Shown piece after piece: positions 9,356-21,155 of a stretch of DNA of 64,000 nt. The DNA comes from Coregonus clupeaformis (lineage: Eukaryota; Chordata; Actinopteri; Salmoniformes; Salmonidae), in the NCBI RefSeq assembly GCF_020615455.1, contig NC_059215.1, positions 52,100,489-52,164,488 of the forward strand, read 5' to 3'. Below the pieces are notes generated by a model, which did no database searches, was not told where the DNA came from, and saw nothing but the letters and a program-made list of their open reading frames with translations. Position numbers and translations under genes: made by a program. Numbering within the stretch: position 1 is the first letter of the stretch; every line of letters begins with the position of its first letter.

Positions 9356-10481
9356 ACAGTAACTTCCCGGAAGTATTCACACCCCCTTTTCTTTTTCCAC
9401 ATTTTGATGTTACAACCTGAATTTTAAATTAATTACATTGAGATGTTGTGTCACTGATCTACACACAATACCCCATAATTGTCACGACTTCCGCCGAGGC
9501 TGCCTCCCCTCCTTGTTCGGGCAGGTTTCGGCGTTCGTCAGTCACCCGGCTTACTAGCTACTGCCGATCCCATTCTCATCACTCCACTTGTCATGTCATG
9601 TCTTGTCAATCACACACACCTGGTGCTCATTTCCCTAATTAGTATGTGTATAAGTGTTCCCTCTGTTCCCCTTGTCTTTGTGAGTGATTGTTTCATTGTG
9701 AGAGCGAATAGCTCGGTTGAGCCACTCTTCCATTTGTTTTGCCAAGGTGGAATATTTCCCTTGTGATAGTTTCGTATTGACGCTGGGTGCGTTTTATTTA
9801 TGTAAACGGAATAAACTCTTTACTTCTGTGTTTTACCTCCTGCGCCTGACTCCTTCATTCACACCTCATCACAAACATGTCCAAGTGGAATTTTTGTTTG
9901 TGGAACATTTGAGAAATTAAGAAAAAATGTTTAGCTGAAATGTCTTGAGTCAATAAGTATTCACTCCCTTTGAGAAGGCAAGCTTAAATAAGTTCAGGAG
10001 TAAAAATGTGCTTAGCAAATTGCATAATAAGTTGTATGGACTCATTCCATGTTCAATAATAGTGGTTAATATAATTTTTGAAAGACTACCCCATCTCTGT
10101 ACCCCACGCATCCATAAGGTCCCTCAATCGAGTAGTGAATTTCAAACACAGATTCAACCACAAAAACCAGGGAGTTTTTTCAATGCCTTGCAAAAAAGGG
10201 CACCGATAGGTAGATGTGTAAAAGAAAAATTGCAGGTGCTGAATATCCCTTTGAGCATGGTGAAGTTATTAATTACACTTTGGATGGTGTATCAATACAC
10301 CCAGTCACTACAAAGATACAGGCGTCCTTCCTTACTCAGTTGCCGAAGAGGAAGGACACCGCTCAGTTATTTCACCATGAGGCCAATGGTGATTTTAAAA
10401 CACTTAAAGAGTTTATTGGCTGTGATATGATAAAACTGAGGATGGATCAACCACATTGTAGTTACTCCACAATACTAACCT
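9356..10481. mobile_element. Tc1/mariner-like DNA transposon relic, left half, unit A
   Basis: Begins at AGATACAGTAACTTCC and runs through AATACCCCATAAT and ATAAGTATTCACTCCCTTTG, sequence I recognise as a common salmonid DNA-transposon relic. It is interrupted by a solo LTR (9480-9873) and cut at 10481 by a LINE; its right half resumes near 15370. The 140-codon frame at 10008-10430 runs through this relic and is not called as a gene. Confidence 0.65.
9480..9873 (+). mobile_element. Solo LTR (TGTCACGACTTCCGCCG type), unit A
   Basis: Starts TGTCACGACTTCCGCC, ends ACACCTCATCACA, and has AATAAA near 9812. The flanks are ATAAT (9475-9479) and AACAT (9874-9878); in unit C the right flank is ATTAT, so these look like diverged 5-bp target duplications. 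It lies inside the DNA-transposon relic and so is younger than it. Confidence 0.75.
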
Positions 10482-10817
10482 AAATCACATTTTATTTGCC
10501 ACATGCCCCCGAATACAACAGGTGTAGACATTACCGTGAAATGCTTACTTACAGCCCTTAACCAACAATGCATACATTTTTTTATAAAAAAGTGTTGAGA
10601 AAAAAAAGAGCTGAAGTAAAATAAAATAACAGTAGGGAGGCTATATACAGGGGGGTACCGGTGCAGAGTCAATGTGTGGGGGCAACGGCTAGTTGAGGTA
10701 GTTGAGGTAATATGTACATGTGGGTAGAGTTAAAGTGACTATGCATAAATAATTAACAGAGTAGCAGCAGTATAAAAAGATGGGGGGGGGCAGTGCAAAT
10801 AGTCCGGGTAGCCATGG

Positions 10818-11762
10818 TTAGCTGTTCAGGAGTCTTATAGCTTGGGGGTGGAAGCTGTTGAGAAGCCTTTTGGACCTAGACTTGGCGCTCCGGTACCGCT
10901 TGCCGTGCGGTAGCAGAGAGAACAGTCTATGACTAGGGTGGCTGGAGTCTTTGACAATTTTGAGGGCCTTCCTCTGACACCCCCTGATATAGAGGTCCTG
11001 GTTGGCAGGAAGCTTGGCCCCAGTGATGTACTGGGCCGTACCCACGACCCTCTGTAGTGCCTTGCGGTTGGAGGCCAAGCAGTTGCCATACCATGCGGTG
11101 ATGCAACCAGTCAGGATGCTCTCGATGGTGCAGCTGTATAACTTTTTGAGGATCTGAGGACCCATGCCAAATCTTTTCAGTCTCCTGAGGGGGAATATGC
11201 TTTGTCGTGCCCTCTTCACGACTGTCTTAGTGTGTTTGGACCATGATAGTTCGTTGGTGATGTGGACACCAAGGAACTTGAAGCTCTCAACCTGTTCCAC
11301 TACAGCCCCGTCGATGAGAATGGGGGCGTGCTCAGTCCTCTTTTTTTTCCTATAGTCCACAATCATCTCCTTTTTCTTGGTCACGTTGAGGGAGAGGTTG
11401 TTATCCTGGCACCACACGGCCAGGTCTCTGACCTCCTCCTTACAGGCTGTTTCATCGTTGTCGGTGATCAGGCCTACCACTGTTGTGTCGTCGGCAAACT
11501 TAATGATGGTGTTGGAGTCGTGCCTGGCCATGCAGTCATGGGTGAACAGGGAGTACAGGAGGGGACTGAGCACGCACCCCTGAGGGGCCCCCTTGGCAGA
11601 TGTGTTGTTACCTACCCTTACCACCTGGGGGCGGCCCGCCAGGAAGTCCAGGATCCAGTTGCAAAGGGAGGTGTTTAGTCCCAGGACCCTTAGCTTAGTG
11701 ATGAGCTTTGAGGGCACTATGGTGTTGAACGCTGAGCTGTAGTCAATGAATAGCATTCTCAT
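10818..11762 (-). pseudogene. LINE reverse transcriptase, C-terminal part, unit A
   Basis: A readable stretch of 314 codons with the LINE reverse-transcriptase core: FIDYSSAFNT (first catalytic Asp motif), KGAPQGCVLSPLLYSLF, and IIKFADDTTVVGL with the catalytic FADD intact, then LNVTKKKEMIVD and FKFLGVHI. It is cut off from its N-terminal part by the Tc1 insertion just past 11762. The reverse transcriptase would copy LINE RNA at the nicked target. Confidence 0.8.
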
Positions 11763-11765
11763 GTA

Positions 11766-13414
11766 CAGTGAGCTCCATAATTCACTGGACAGTGACCATT
11801 ATTTTGTTATTTTGGTTCTGTACTCTAGCACTTTGAGTTTGAAAGGATACAATGACAATGAGGGTGAAGTGCAGACTGTCAGCTTTAATTTGAGGGTATT
11901 TTCATACATATCGGATGAACCGTTTACGAATTATAGAAGCTTTTGTACATGGTCCCCCCATTTTCGGGCATCAAAAAACATTGGACAGTTTAACATAATG
12001 TAGAATAAAGTAATCATTGTTAATATTTGGTCGCATATCCTTTGCATGCAATGACTGCTTGAAGTCTGCGATGCATCGCCATCACCAGACGCTGGGTATC
12101 TTCCTGGTGATGCTCTGCCAGGCCTGTACTGCAGCCATCTTAAGTTCCTGCTTGTTTCGGGGACTTATTGCCTTAAGTCTCCTCTTCAGCATGTAAAATG
12201 CATGTTCAATTGGATTCAGATCTGGTGATTGACTCGGCCAGTCAAGGATTTTCCACTTTTTGGCCATCAAAAACCCCTTTGTTGCTCTAGCAGTATGTTT
12301 AGGGTCATTGTCTTGTTGCATGATTAAGTGCCGTCCAATGAGTTTGGAGGCATTTGGTTTTATCTGAGCAGATAAAATATTTCTGTAGACTTCAGAATTC
12401 ATTGTTCTACTTCTGTCTGCAGTCGCATCATCGATGAAGACAAGTGAGCCTGTTCCACTGGCAGCCATACAGGCCCGAGCTATAACACCCCCTCCACCAT
12501 GTTTCATGGATGAGGTGGTATGCTTTGGATCATGGGCATTTCTTTTTTTTCTCCACACTTTTGTCTTTCCATCACTCTGGTACATGTTAATCTTTGTCTC
12601 ATCTGTCCACAATACTTTTTTCCAGAACTCTTGGGGCTCTTTTAGGTGCTTTTTAGCAAACTGTAATCTCGCCTTTCTGTTCTTCAGGCTTATCAGTGGT
12701 TTGCATCTTGTAGTGTACCCTCTGTAGTCCTGCTGGTGTAGTCTTCTGCGTATGGTAGACTTTGACACATCTACACCTGCATCCAGGAGAGTGTTTTTGA
12801 TCTGTTGGGCTGTTATCAGGGGTTTTTTCTTCACCATAGAGAGTATTCTCCGGTCATCCACTACAGTGGTCTTCCTCTGTCTACCGGGTCTTTCGACATA
12901 ATTGAGTTCACCGGTTGTTTTTTTCTTGTTAATGATGAACAAAACTGTTGACTTGGGCATGGCCAGGGTTTTTGCAATGTTCCTGAATGATTGATTTTCA
13001 TTTCTGAGCCTTATGACGGCCAACTAAATTTGCATCGACACTGCTGTCTTCCTCATGTTGTCACACCCCAATAACAACCTCCAAAGGCAATAGCAACGTC
13101 TAGAATCATTACTATTCATCAACAGCTCTCCTGCATTCACTAACGACACAAATGAATACACCTGCCTAACGACACACATCTGTGAAGCCAATTTAACAAA
13201 TAATTGTAGTACCTTAAAATGGGGGGACCATGTACAAAAGGTGCTGTCATTTCTAAACGGTTCATCCGATATGTATGAAAATACCCTCAAATTAAAGCTG
13301 ACAGTCTGCACTTCACGCTCATTGTCATTGTATCCTTTCAAACTCAAAGTGCTAGAGTACAGAACCAAAATAACAAAACAATGGTCACTGTCCAATGAAT
13401 TATGGAGCTCACTG
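11766..13414 (-). mobile_element. Tc1-like transposon inserted in the LINE, unit A only
   Basis: Long inverted repeats of about 200 bp begin CAGTGAGCTCCATAATTCA at 11766 and end with the complement at 13414. TA flanks both sides (11764-11765 and 13415-13416), the standard Tc1 target duplication. Units B and C show the empty site CTCATGTAGGTGTTCC. It therefore landed after unit A separated from B. Confidence 0.9.
12082..13056 (-). pseudogene. Tc1-family DD34E transposase, near full length but broken
   Basis: The frame starts with ATG at 13056, hits an amber TAG at codon 11 (13024-13026) and then reads 313 codons to 12082. It has an N-terminal helix-turn-helix region (QSFRNIAKTLAMPKSTV), then the catalytic residues in VLWTDETKIN, MQQDNDPKHTA and NPIEHAF. 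I count 34 residues between the second Asp and the Glu, the DD34E signature. Near the C-terminus the frame shifts, because an alternative frame continues with QRLVMAMHRRLQAVIACKG. Two breaks make it inactive, although the catalytic triad survives. It would cut and paste its own element at TA sites. Confidence 0.85.
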
Positions 13415-13416
13415 TA

Positions 13417-13674
13417 GGTGTTCCTCTTGTCCAGGTGGGAAAGGGCATCATCTGTGGATCTGTTGAGGCGGTATGCAAATTGGAGTGGGTCTAGGGTTTC
13501 TGGAATAATGGTGTTGATGTGAGCCATGACCAGCCTTTCAAAGCACTTCATGGCTACAGACGTCAGTGCTACGGGTCCGTAGTCATTTAGGCAGGTTATC
13601 TTAGTGTCCTTGGGCACGGGGACTATGGTGGTCTGCTTGAAACATGTTGGTATTACAGACTCAGTCAGGGACAT
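13417..13674 (-). pseudogene. LINE reverse transcriptase, N-terminal part, unit A
   Basis: The part of the reverse transcriptase upstream of the Tc1 insertion: VIPTCFKQTTIVPVPKD, LNDYGPVALTSVAMKCFER and LDPLQFAYRLNRSTDDA, typical early palm and finger motifs of LINE enzymes. The frame continues across the insertion into the stretch ending at 11762. Confidence 0.75.
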
Positions 13675-13772
13675 GTGAAAATATCAGTGAAGACACTTGC
13701 CAGTTGGTCAGCACATGCTCGGAGTACACGTCCTGGTAATCCGTCTTGTGAATGTTGACCTGCTTAAAAGTC

Positions 13773-14267
13773 TTACTCACATCGGCTACGGAGAGCGGGA
13801 TCACAGTCATCCGGAACAGCTAGTGCTCTCATGCATGCTTCAGTGTTGCTTGCCTCGAAGCGAGCATAGAAGTAATTTAGCTCGTCTGGTAGGCTTGTGT
13901 CACTGGGCAGCTCGCGGCTGTGCTTCCCTTTGTAGTCTGTAATAGTTTTCAAGCCCTGCCACATCCGACGAGCGTTAGAGCCGGTGTAGTACGATTCAAT
14001 CTTAGTCCTGTATTGACTCTTTGCCTGTTTGATGGTTCGTCGGAGGGCATAGCGGGATTTCTTATAAGCGTCCGGGTTAGAGTCCCGCTCCTTGAAAGCG
14101 GCAGCTCTACCCTTTAGCTCAGTGCGAATGTTGTCTGTAATCCATGGCTTCTGGTTGGGGTATGTACATACGGTCACGGTGGGGACGACATCATCGATGC
14201 ACTTATTGATGAAGCCAGTGACTGATGTGGTGTACTCCTCAATGCTATCTGAAGAATCCCGGAACAT
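13773..14267 (-). pseudogene. LINE endonuclease-RT linker, unit A
   Basis: A Lys/Arg-rich linker of about 160 codons between endonuclease and reverse transcriptase (for example YPNQKPWITDNI and YALRRTIKQAKSQY). Frames differ from those on either side, so indels have broken the original protein. Confidence 0.65.
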
Positions 14268-14318
14268 GTTCCAGTCTCTCCTAGCAAAACAGTCCTGTAG
14301 CTTAGCATCTGCGTCATC

Positions 14319-14895
14319 TTACCACTTTTTTATTAACCGAGTCACTGGTGCTTCCTGCTTTAGTTTTTGCTTATAAGCAGGAATCAGGAGGATAGAGTTA
14401 TGGTCAGATTTGCCAAATGCAGGGCGAGGGAGAGCTTTGTATGGGTCTCTGTGTGTGGAGTAAAGGTGGTCTAGTTTTTTTTCCTCTGGTTGCACATTTA
14501 ACATGCTGGTAGAAATTAGGTAGAACGGATTTAAGTTTCCCTGCATTAAAGTCCCCGGCCACTAGGAACGCTGCCTCTGGATGAGCGTTTTCCTGTTTAC
14601 TTATGGCCTTATACAGCTCATTGAGTGCAATCTTAATGCCAGCGTTGGTTTGTGGTGGTAAATAGACAGCTATGAAAAATATAGATGAAAACTCTCTTGG
14701 TAAATAGTGTGGTCTACAGCTTATCATAAGATACTCTACCTCAGGCGAGCAAAACCTTGAGACTTCCTTAGTATTTGATTTTGTGCACCAGCTGTTGTTT
14801 ACAAATATACACAGACCGCAACCCCTTCTCTTACCGGAGTCAGCCGTTCTCTCCTGCCGATGTAGCGTATATCCCGTCAGCTGTATGTTGTCCAT
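14319..14895 (-). pseudogene. LINE apurinic-type endonuclease, unit A
   Basis: Covers GCGLCIFVNNSWC, SCRPHYLPREFSSIFF and VAGDFNAG, the last being the conserved GDFN motif of LINE endonucleases, then a frame change near 14480 and KSDHNSILLIP, a decayed SDH motif. It would nick target DNA to prime reverse transcription. The frameshift breaks it. Confidence 0.75.
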
Positions 14896-15369
14896 GTCGT
14901 CGTTCAGCCAAGATATTACAGTTTTTAATGTTCCATTGGTAGGATAACCGTAATCTTAGGTCATCTAATTTATTTTCAAATGATTGAACATTGGCTAATA
15001 GGATTGATGGAAGAGGCAGTTTACTCGCTCGCCGTCGGATCCTTACAAGGCACCCCGTCCACGATATCTCAGTCTCTTTCTCCTGCGAATGACGGGGATT
15101 TGGGCCTTGTCGGGTGTCTGTAGGATATCCTTCACGTCTGACTCGTTGAAGAAAAAATCTTCGTCCAATACGAGATGAGTAATCGCTGTCCTGATATCTA
15201 GAAGCTATTTTTGGTTATAAGAGACGATGGCAGAAACATTATGTACAGAATAAATTACAAATAACGCGAAAAAAACTTACATAATAGTAGAATTGGTTAG
15301 AGGGCTGTAAAACGGCAGCCATCTTCTCCGACGCCATCTCTGTCCATTGTCCGCCATCTCCGTCCATTT

Positions 15370-15840
15370 CAGGAATACAAATATTCCAAAACATGCATCC
15401 TGTGTGCAACAAGGCACTTAAGTAATGCTGCAAGAAATGAACTTTTTATCCTGAATACAAAGCGTTATGTTTGGGGCAAATCCAACACAACACATCACTG
15501 AGTACCACTGTTCATATTTTCAAGCATGGTGGGGGCTGCATCCTCATATATGAACAAGAGTAAATGGTACGAGATGGTAATCAAACGTTTTATAGTGTTC
15601 TTGTTGTCTGAATTAGGATCAAGCACCAAAACAGGACACTGTTTTCTACTTTGTTACTGGAATTGTAAAAGTGTTCCATGTTGTATATTGACTGTTCAAA
15701 TGTTTTGCTACTGTCTGTATAGCCATATGTTTGAATTTACATCACATTTAATATTTTCCCTATTAAATACATTTCCCAATGTAATGATGTACTGTATAAA
15801 CTATGAAAAAAACCAAACACTCCACTAGTTACTATTATTT
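15370..15840. mobile_element. DNA transposon relic, right half, unit A
   Basis: Resumes with AATATTCCAAAACATGCATC and TATGTTTGGGGCAAATCC, the continuation of the relic interrupted at 10481. The frame at 15526-15828 is a chance frame through this relic. Confidence 0.6.
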
Positions 15841-16102
15841 CATATATATTTAAGGAGGTTAACAATCACATGCAAAGAGTTGAGATGTTGGTGGTAGAGA
15901 TATAGAGTTATAGAGTTTGAAAAAGGTTACGTTTTTGCTGTGAGCCATTGGGGTAACCGAGGTAACCACGTGTTGTTTTCCCACCAAGGTGGGTGGGGAC
16001 ACGACATTCTATCTAATACCAATTGGGAGTATTGTTGCTTGAAAGAACGTTTAAAGATTAACTATGCAGAAATCGCTTCACCATTTCCTGGTTGATAAAA
16101 TA
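15841..16102. repeat. End of unit A, shared junction sequence
   Basis: CACATGCAAAGAGTTGAGATG at 15868 resembles the peptide-gene upstream sequence near 4329, so this is a diverged copy of the gene's upstream DNA. It is followed by GGTGGGTGGGGACACG and the unit boundary. No gene is seen. Confidence 0.5.
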
Positions 16103-17588
16103 TTTTGCCTAATTTCAGTTTGTGACAAAACAAGCAGTCATTGTGTAGAAAATCATTGTACCATCTAAACCGCTGGGAAACATTTTGTATAACACAAAAT
16201 ATTGTATTTTACCTGCTTGAAGCTGGTGTACAAAACTAAAAGTAAAAAGGGCAAAAATAAAACTTAAGAACGGGAAGCATAGAAATAGCGCACATAGAAC
16301 AGATCTACCGCTTATGAGACTTGCTTTCAATTAGAATGAAAGATCTATAACTCAATTTCTATGTGAATTTGGTCATGTCGCCCAATAAGTTATTTATAGT
16401 TTTAAAAGTAGTTTTCAAACCGTTGGATTAAAATTAATATTATTCAAACATTTTGGGATCAAATGTTTATAAATAGCCTGAAAAAGAATACTGTGGTGCT
16501 CTGTGAAGGGTTTCCTTTTAAATAACTATCGAAACAGTATAATGTTTTTTTCTGATTGGAAAATGTATTTTTCATTAACTAAAACCCTCAAAATTGTTAT
16601 TGGCAATAGCTTATCATACAACATTTACATTGACATTTTAGTCATTTAGCAGACGCTCTTATCCAGAGCGACTTACAGGAGCAATTAGGGTTAAGTGCCT
16701 TGCTCAAGGGCACATTTACGTCATTTAGCAGACGCTCTTAACCAGAGCGACTACAAATTGGTGCATTCACCCTATAGCCAGTGGGATAACCACTTTACAA
16801 TTATACTTTTTTTTTTTTTTTTTTTTGGGGGGGGGGGGGTGGGGGTAGAAGGATTACTTTATCCTATCCCAGGTGTTCCTTAAAGAGGTGGGGTTTCAAA
16901 TGTCTCCGGAAGGTGGTGAGTGACTCCGCTGTCCTGGCGTCGTGAGGGAGCTTGTTCCACCATTGGGGTGCCAGAGCAGCGAACACACTACAACACACGG
17001 TAGGCCTCACATGACGGTGATGTTAGCCCTAGAGTGTTTTCTCTACCAGGACGTCTCCAGGCCCTTACCGACGTCCGCATATTGACTATCCCTTCAAGAA
17101 TGTGTTACCTAAGTACAGACGTTATTGGTTTATCTTGGCCGAGAACACGCTGTAGGCCTGAGATGACATTTATGATTGGTGCTTCAAATTAAAATACATA
17201 CATGTATCTCAACAGTGGAATTTGTTATCTAATGACAAAGTAGTCTCACCATTCATTACATTATGGCAACAAATATATTATAGTTTGTTACTATTGCTTG
17301 AACACTTTTCTGGAATCAGGGTTCACTTTTGCAAAACAGTTGATGCAGCCCACTAAACTGATGTGTGTTTGCCAAAGACAACACATTTATTTTGCAAAAT
17401 GCACTAACACCATCAGAACTTACAAAACCTGTCTCAAATGTATATTACTACCAGAACAGTACCATTTGTCATCTAATGAGAATATGTATTTTGCTATATT
17501 AACTAACACCCCCTGAAAACTTAGATACAGTGCCTTCAGGAAGCATTCACACCCCTTTACTTTTTTCACATTTTGTTGTTACAATAGC
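16103..17588. repeat. Spacer block B1, with inserted teleost repeat at 16623-16988
   Basis: Matches 1-1488. It contains the same 366-bp CATTTAGCAGACGCTC repeat between TACAAC duplications at 16617-16622 and 16989-16994, showing that A and B share this insertion. A 71-codon minus-strand frame at 16115-16330 recurs in unit D only because the DNA does; it is broken in units A and C. Confidence 0.75.
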
Positions 17589-19323
17589 TGTCACGCCCTG
17601 GCTCTAGGGACTCTTTTATGTTGAGCCAGGGTGTGTAGAGTGTATGTTTTGTGCTCTTTGTTTTCCATTCTAGTATTGTATTTCTATGTTGGCCAGTGTG
17701 GTTCTCAATCAGAGGCAACGTGTATCAGCTGTTGCTTGTTGTCTCTGATTTAGAACCATACTTAAGTAGCCAGTTTTCCCACAGTGTTTGTGGGATCTTG
17801 TTCCAAGTAGGTTGTGTTTGAGCCAAGGATGTCACGTTATCGTTTTTGTTCGTGTGATCTTTATTTAATAAATATGTTTGCAAATAACGCTGCGCATTGG
17901 TCTTCTGTTCCCGACGATCGTGACAGAAGATCCCACCAAAACTGGACCAAGCAGCGTGTCCAGGAGCCATCGCCAGGGGAATCGCTAGCGGATCTCCGTG
18001 GCAACCTCGACTGGGTCAAGCCAAATGAAGAGCAGAGTGGTTGGACTTTGGAGCAGTGGAGGAAGAGTCTGGCGAGAGATAGGGAGGCTTGGTCCACGGG
18101 GAGGAGAGACACCCAAAAAAAATTAGGGGGGGGCTCACGCCGTGGACGACGGGGCAGCAGGAGGCCGCGATGGAGCGGTCCAGCGGGTTTGCATAGGAGG
18201 CCGCCAGGTTAAGGGGGCCACTGGTCACAGAGGAGAGGGAAAGTGTAGAGGCACGGCGAGAGGTACTGGGGTGTGTTAACAGTCCGGTCCGGCCCGTTCC
18301 TGATCCCTGCGTAGGGCCAGTGGTGTGTGTCCCCAGTACGGTCCGGCCTGTTCCTGTTCCTCGCATCGAGCCTGTGGTGCGCGTCGCCAGCCCGGCCCGG
18401 CCTGTTCCTGCTCCCCACACCAAGCCTATGGTGCGCGTCGCCAGCCCGGCCCGACCTGTTCCTGCTCCCCGCACCAAGCCTATGGTGCGCTTCGTCAGCC
18501 CGGTCCGGCCTGTTCCTGCTCCCCGCACCAAGCCTATGGTGCGCGTTGCCAACCCGGCCCGGCCCGCTCCTGCTCCCCGCACCAAGTCAGTGGTGCGCTT
18601 CGTCAGCCCGGTCCGGCCCGTTCCTGCTCCCCGCACCAAGCCTATGGTGCACGTCGCCAGCCCGGCCCGGCCTGTTCCTGCTCCCCGCACCAAGCCCATA
18701 GTGCGCTTCGTCAGCCCGGTCCGGCCTGTGCCTGTTCCACCGGTACCTGGTCCGGTACCGGTCAGCTGCTCCACTCCGGAGCTAGAGCAATCCGCTCCTC
18801 CAGTGTTCAGTCCAGCTCCGGCCAGCAGGGCCAGACCGGACCAGGGGTACGGTGGGGGGTTAGAGAGGGAGTGGGGATCATGCCCGGAGCCGGATCCGCC
18901 GCCAAGGCGGAGTGCCCACCCGGTCCCTCCCCTGTGGTGTTCTGTTGGTGCGGTCGGAGTCCGTGCCTTTGGGGGGGGGTACTGTCACGCCCTGGCTCTG
19001 GGGACGCTTGTATGTTGAGCCAGGGTGTGAGTGTTCTTTGTGTTTTGTGTTTCTAGGGTGTTCTAGTTATTGTGTTTCTATGTTGGCCAGAGTGGTTCTC
19101 AATCAGAGGCAACGAGTGTCAGCTGTTGCTGGTTGTCTCTGATTGGGAACCATATTTAAACAGTCTGTTTTTCCACAGTATGTGGGATCTTGTTCCAGTG
19201 TGGTTTGTGTTAGACCGAGGACGTCACGTTATCGTTTGTTGTTTTGTTTGTGTAATCATTAAATAAAAAGTATGTTCGCCTTCAACGCTGCGCATTGGTC
19301 CTCTGTTCCCGACGATCGTGACA
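17589..19323 (+). mobile_element. Short non-autonomous LTR element, unit B
   Basis: Left LTR 17589-17925, right LTR 18983-19323, with a 54-bp minisatellite of about 8 copies at 18326-18740. It is nearly identical to the unit A copy, including the left/right LTR divergence, so the difference predates the A/B duplication. Confidence 0.8.
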
Positions 19324-20199
19324 ATAGCACACATAGAACAGATCTACCGCTTCTGAAACTTGTTTTCAATTAAAATAAAATACCTATAACTCACATTTCT
19401 ATGTGAATTTGGTTATGTCGCCCAAAAAGTTATTTATTCTAGTTTTAAAAGTACTTTTCAAACCGTTAGATTAAAATTCATATTTGTCAAATGTTTATAA
19501 TAGACCGAAAAATAATACTATGGTGATTGGTGAAGGGTTTCCTTGTCCGTTACCCATTATTACATATATGTCCTTTTAAATAACTATAAAAACAGTATAA
19601 TTAGAAAATGTATTTGAATTAACTAAAACCCTCAAAATTGTTATCGGCAATAGCTTAGCATACAACACACTGTAGGCCTCACATGACGGTGATGTTAGCC
19701 CTACAGTGTATTCTCTACCAGGACGTCTCCAGGCCCTTACCGACGTCCGCATATTGACTATCCCTTCAAGAATGTGTTACCTAAGTACAGATGTTATTGG
19801 TTTATCTTAGCCGAGAACACGCTGTAGGCCTGAGATGACATTTATGATTGGTGCTTCAACTTAAAATACATACATGTATCTCAACAGTGGAATTTGTTAT
19901 CTAATGACAAAGTAGTCTCACCATTCATTACATTATGGCAACAAATATATTATAGTTTGTTACTATTGCTTGAACACTTTTCTGGAATCAGGGTTCACTT
20001 TTGCAAAACAGTTGATGCAGCCCACTAAACTGATGTGTGTTTGCCAAAGACAACACATTTATTTTGCAAAATGCACTAACACCATCAGAACTTACAAAAC
20101 CTGTCTCAAATGTATATTACTACCAGAACAGTACCATGTGTCATCTAATGAGAATATGTATTTTGCTATATTAACTAACACCCCCTGAAAACTTAGATA
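19324..20199. repeat. Spacer block B2
   Basis: Near-identical to 3220-4095. No gene is seen. The Tc1-like end fragment follows at 20200-20365. Confidence 0.7.
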
Positions 20200-20365
20200 C
20201 AGTGCCTTCAGGAAGCATTCACACCCCTTTACTTTTTCAACATTTTATTGTTACAGCCTGAAATGTAAATAAATTCAATTGAGATTTTGTGTCACTGATC
20301 TACACAAAATACCCCATAAAGTCCAAGTGGATTCTTGCTTATAGAACATTTTAGAAATTAATAAA
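20200..20365. mobile_element. Tc1-like transposon end fragment, unit B
   Basis: Same fragment as at 4096-4262, beginning CAGTGCCTTCAGGAAGC after a TA. Confidence 0.6.
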
Positions 20366-20857
20366 TAAGGTCATCTTACCATTAGTCACATCATTGCTCA
20401 AGAAACACTAACTAAAAACATCCTCGTCGATCACATGCAAAGCGTTGACATGTTGGTGGTAGAGATATAGCGTTATGAGAATAATCGATATTATGGACCG
20501 TGAACAAAATATTTTGTTAAGTTTCACATTCTTTACATAGTAGATGTTTGATTTATGTTTATAGAGTTGTGTCTAATCTTTTGTGTAATTTGTAGAAAAA
20601 CTTTCAGCATTTGCTGTTAGTGTGTGAACAATGACAAATGACAAACTATTGTATAGAGGATATCATGATTGTTTTGAGTGCATGTGCAAAACCAATTGAA
20701 AAAAACCTAAAACAAGCGTACACATTCTTTTTTCAGGGGGTGAAATACCCCCAAGGGGGGTTCATGACAGAGATTATTGACATGGCTGTGATGTAAACTG
20801 GTTTGTGTTTTGACTGTGAGAGGTGTGGCAGGACGGGGCAGGTATCTGCAGAGAGAG
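20366..20857 (+). promoter_or_regulatory. Upstream region of peptide gene copy B
   Basis: Conserved with copy A. It holds an intact inverted repeat GGGGGTGAAATACCCCC at 20736-20752 followed by a further C/G tract. I cannot assign a factor to it. Confidence 0.45.
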
Positions 20858-20863
20858 TATAAG
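20858..20863 (+). promoter_or_regulatory. TATA box, peptide gene copy B
   Basis: TATAAG in the same context as copy A, about 107 bases upstream of the exon 1 donor. Confidence 0.65.
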
Positions 20864-20887
20864 ACAGGGATGTAGATGACAGAGAGA

Positions 20888-20964
20888 CACTCCACTACTC
20901 TACTACTGAGGTCCAGAAGACATCAGCAGACAACCAGCATCAACCAGAATCTTCCAACTCAGAG
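20888..20964 (+). other. 5'UTR exon 1, peptide gene copy B (start approximate)
   Basis: Ends at the consensus donor GAG/GTAAGT at 20965. Candidate acceptors of intron 1 are 21097-21098 (TGCTCTGGCAG) and 21153-21154 just before the ATG. Confidence 0.55.
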
Positions 20965-21155
20965 GTAAGTTTGCTTTCACTGAGCCACTTCTTTTCTCAA
21001 ATGTGAAAGCTGTATACAGCTGGACACTACTCGTTCCATCCCTGTCACAGCAGACTGTGCATTTTTGTTAACCTGGTGTGCTCTCTGTGCTCTGGCAGAG
21101 AAAGAGGACCCTGTGTGTGTTTTGACCTGTTGTGCTATCTGTGCTTTAATAAAGG

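Larger units (their letters stand above)
10482..15369 (-). mobile_element. Rex1/L2-like LINE, reverse strand, unit A
   Basis: The 3' end is at 10482 (ATCACATTTTATTTGCCACA read on plus) and the 5' end near 15369. It interrupts a DNA-transposon relic whose halves resume on either side. Minus-strand domain order is endonuclease (about 14895-14320), linker (14267-13773), then reverse transcriptase (13674 down to 10818). A Tc1 element splits the reverse transcriptase at 11766-13414. Stops and frame changes interrupt the protein, so it is dead. Clade assignment rests on motif resemblance only. Confidence 0.8.
1..16102. repeat. Tandem segmental duplication, unit A
   Basis: First of four repeats of one large unit. 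The opening sequence TTTTGCCTAATTTCAG recurs with its following kilobases at 16103, 38130 and 51404. Unit A carries, in order: spacer, LTR element, spacer, peptide gene, solo LTR, Tc1-like fragment, LTR, spacer, DNA-transposon relic with inserted LTR and LINE. It alone carries the Tc1 element at 11766-13414. The window starts inside the array, so the true left boundary is unknown. Confidence 0.9.

Noticed and set aside
10008..10430. 140-codon frame downstream of the solo LTR
   Set aside because: It lies in a DNA-transposon relic, changes frame in the unit B and C copies, and matches no family.
16115..16330. 71-codon minus-strand frame with a hydrophobic stretch
   Set aside because: It lies in a dispersed salmonid repeat and is broken in units A and C by single-base changes.
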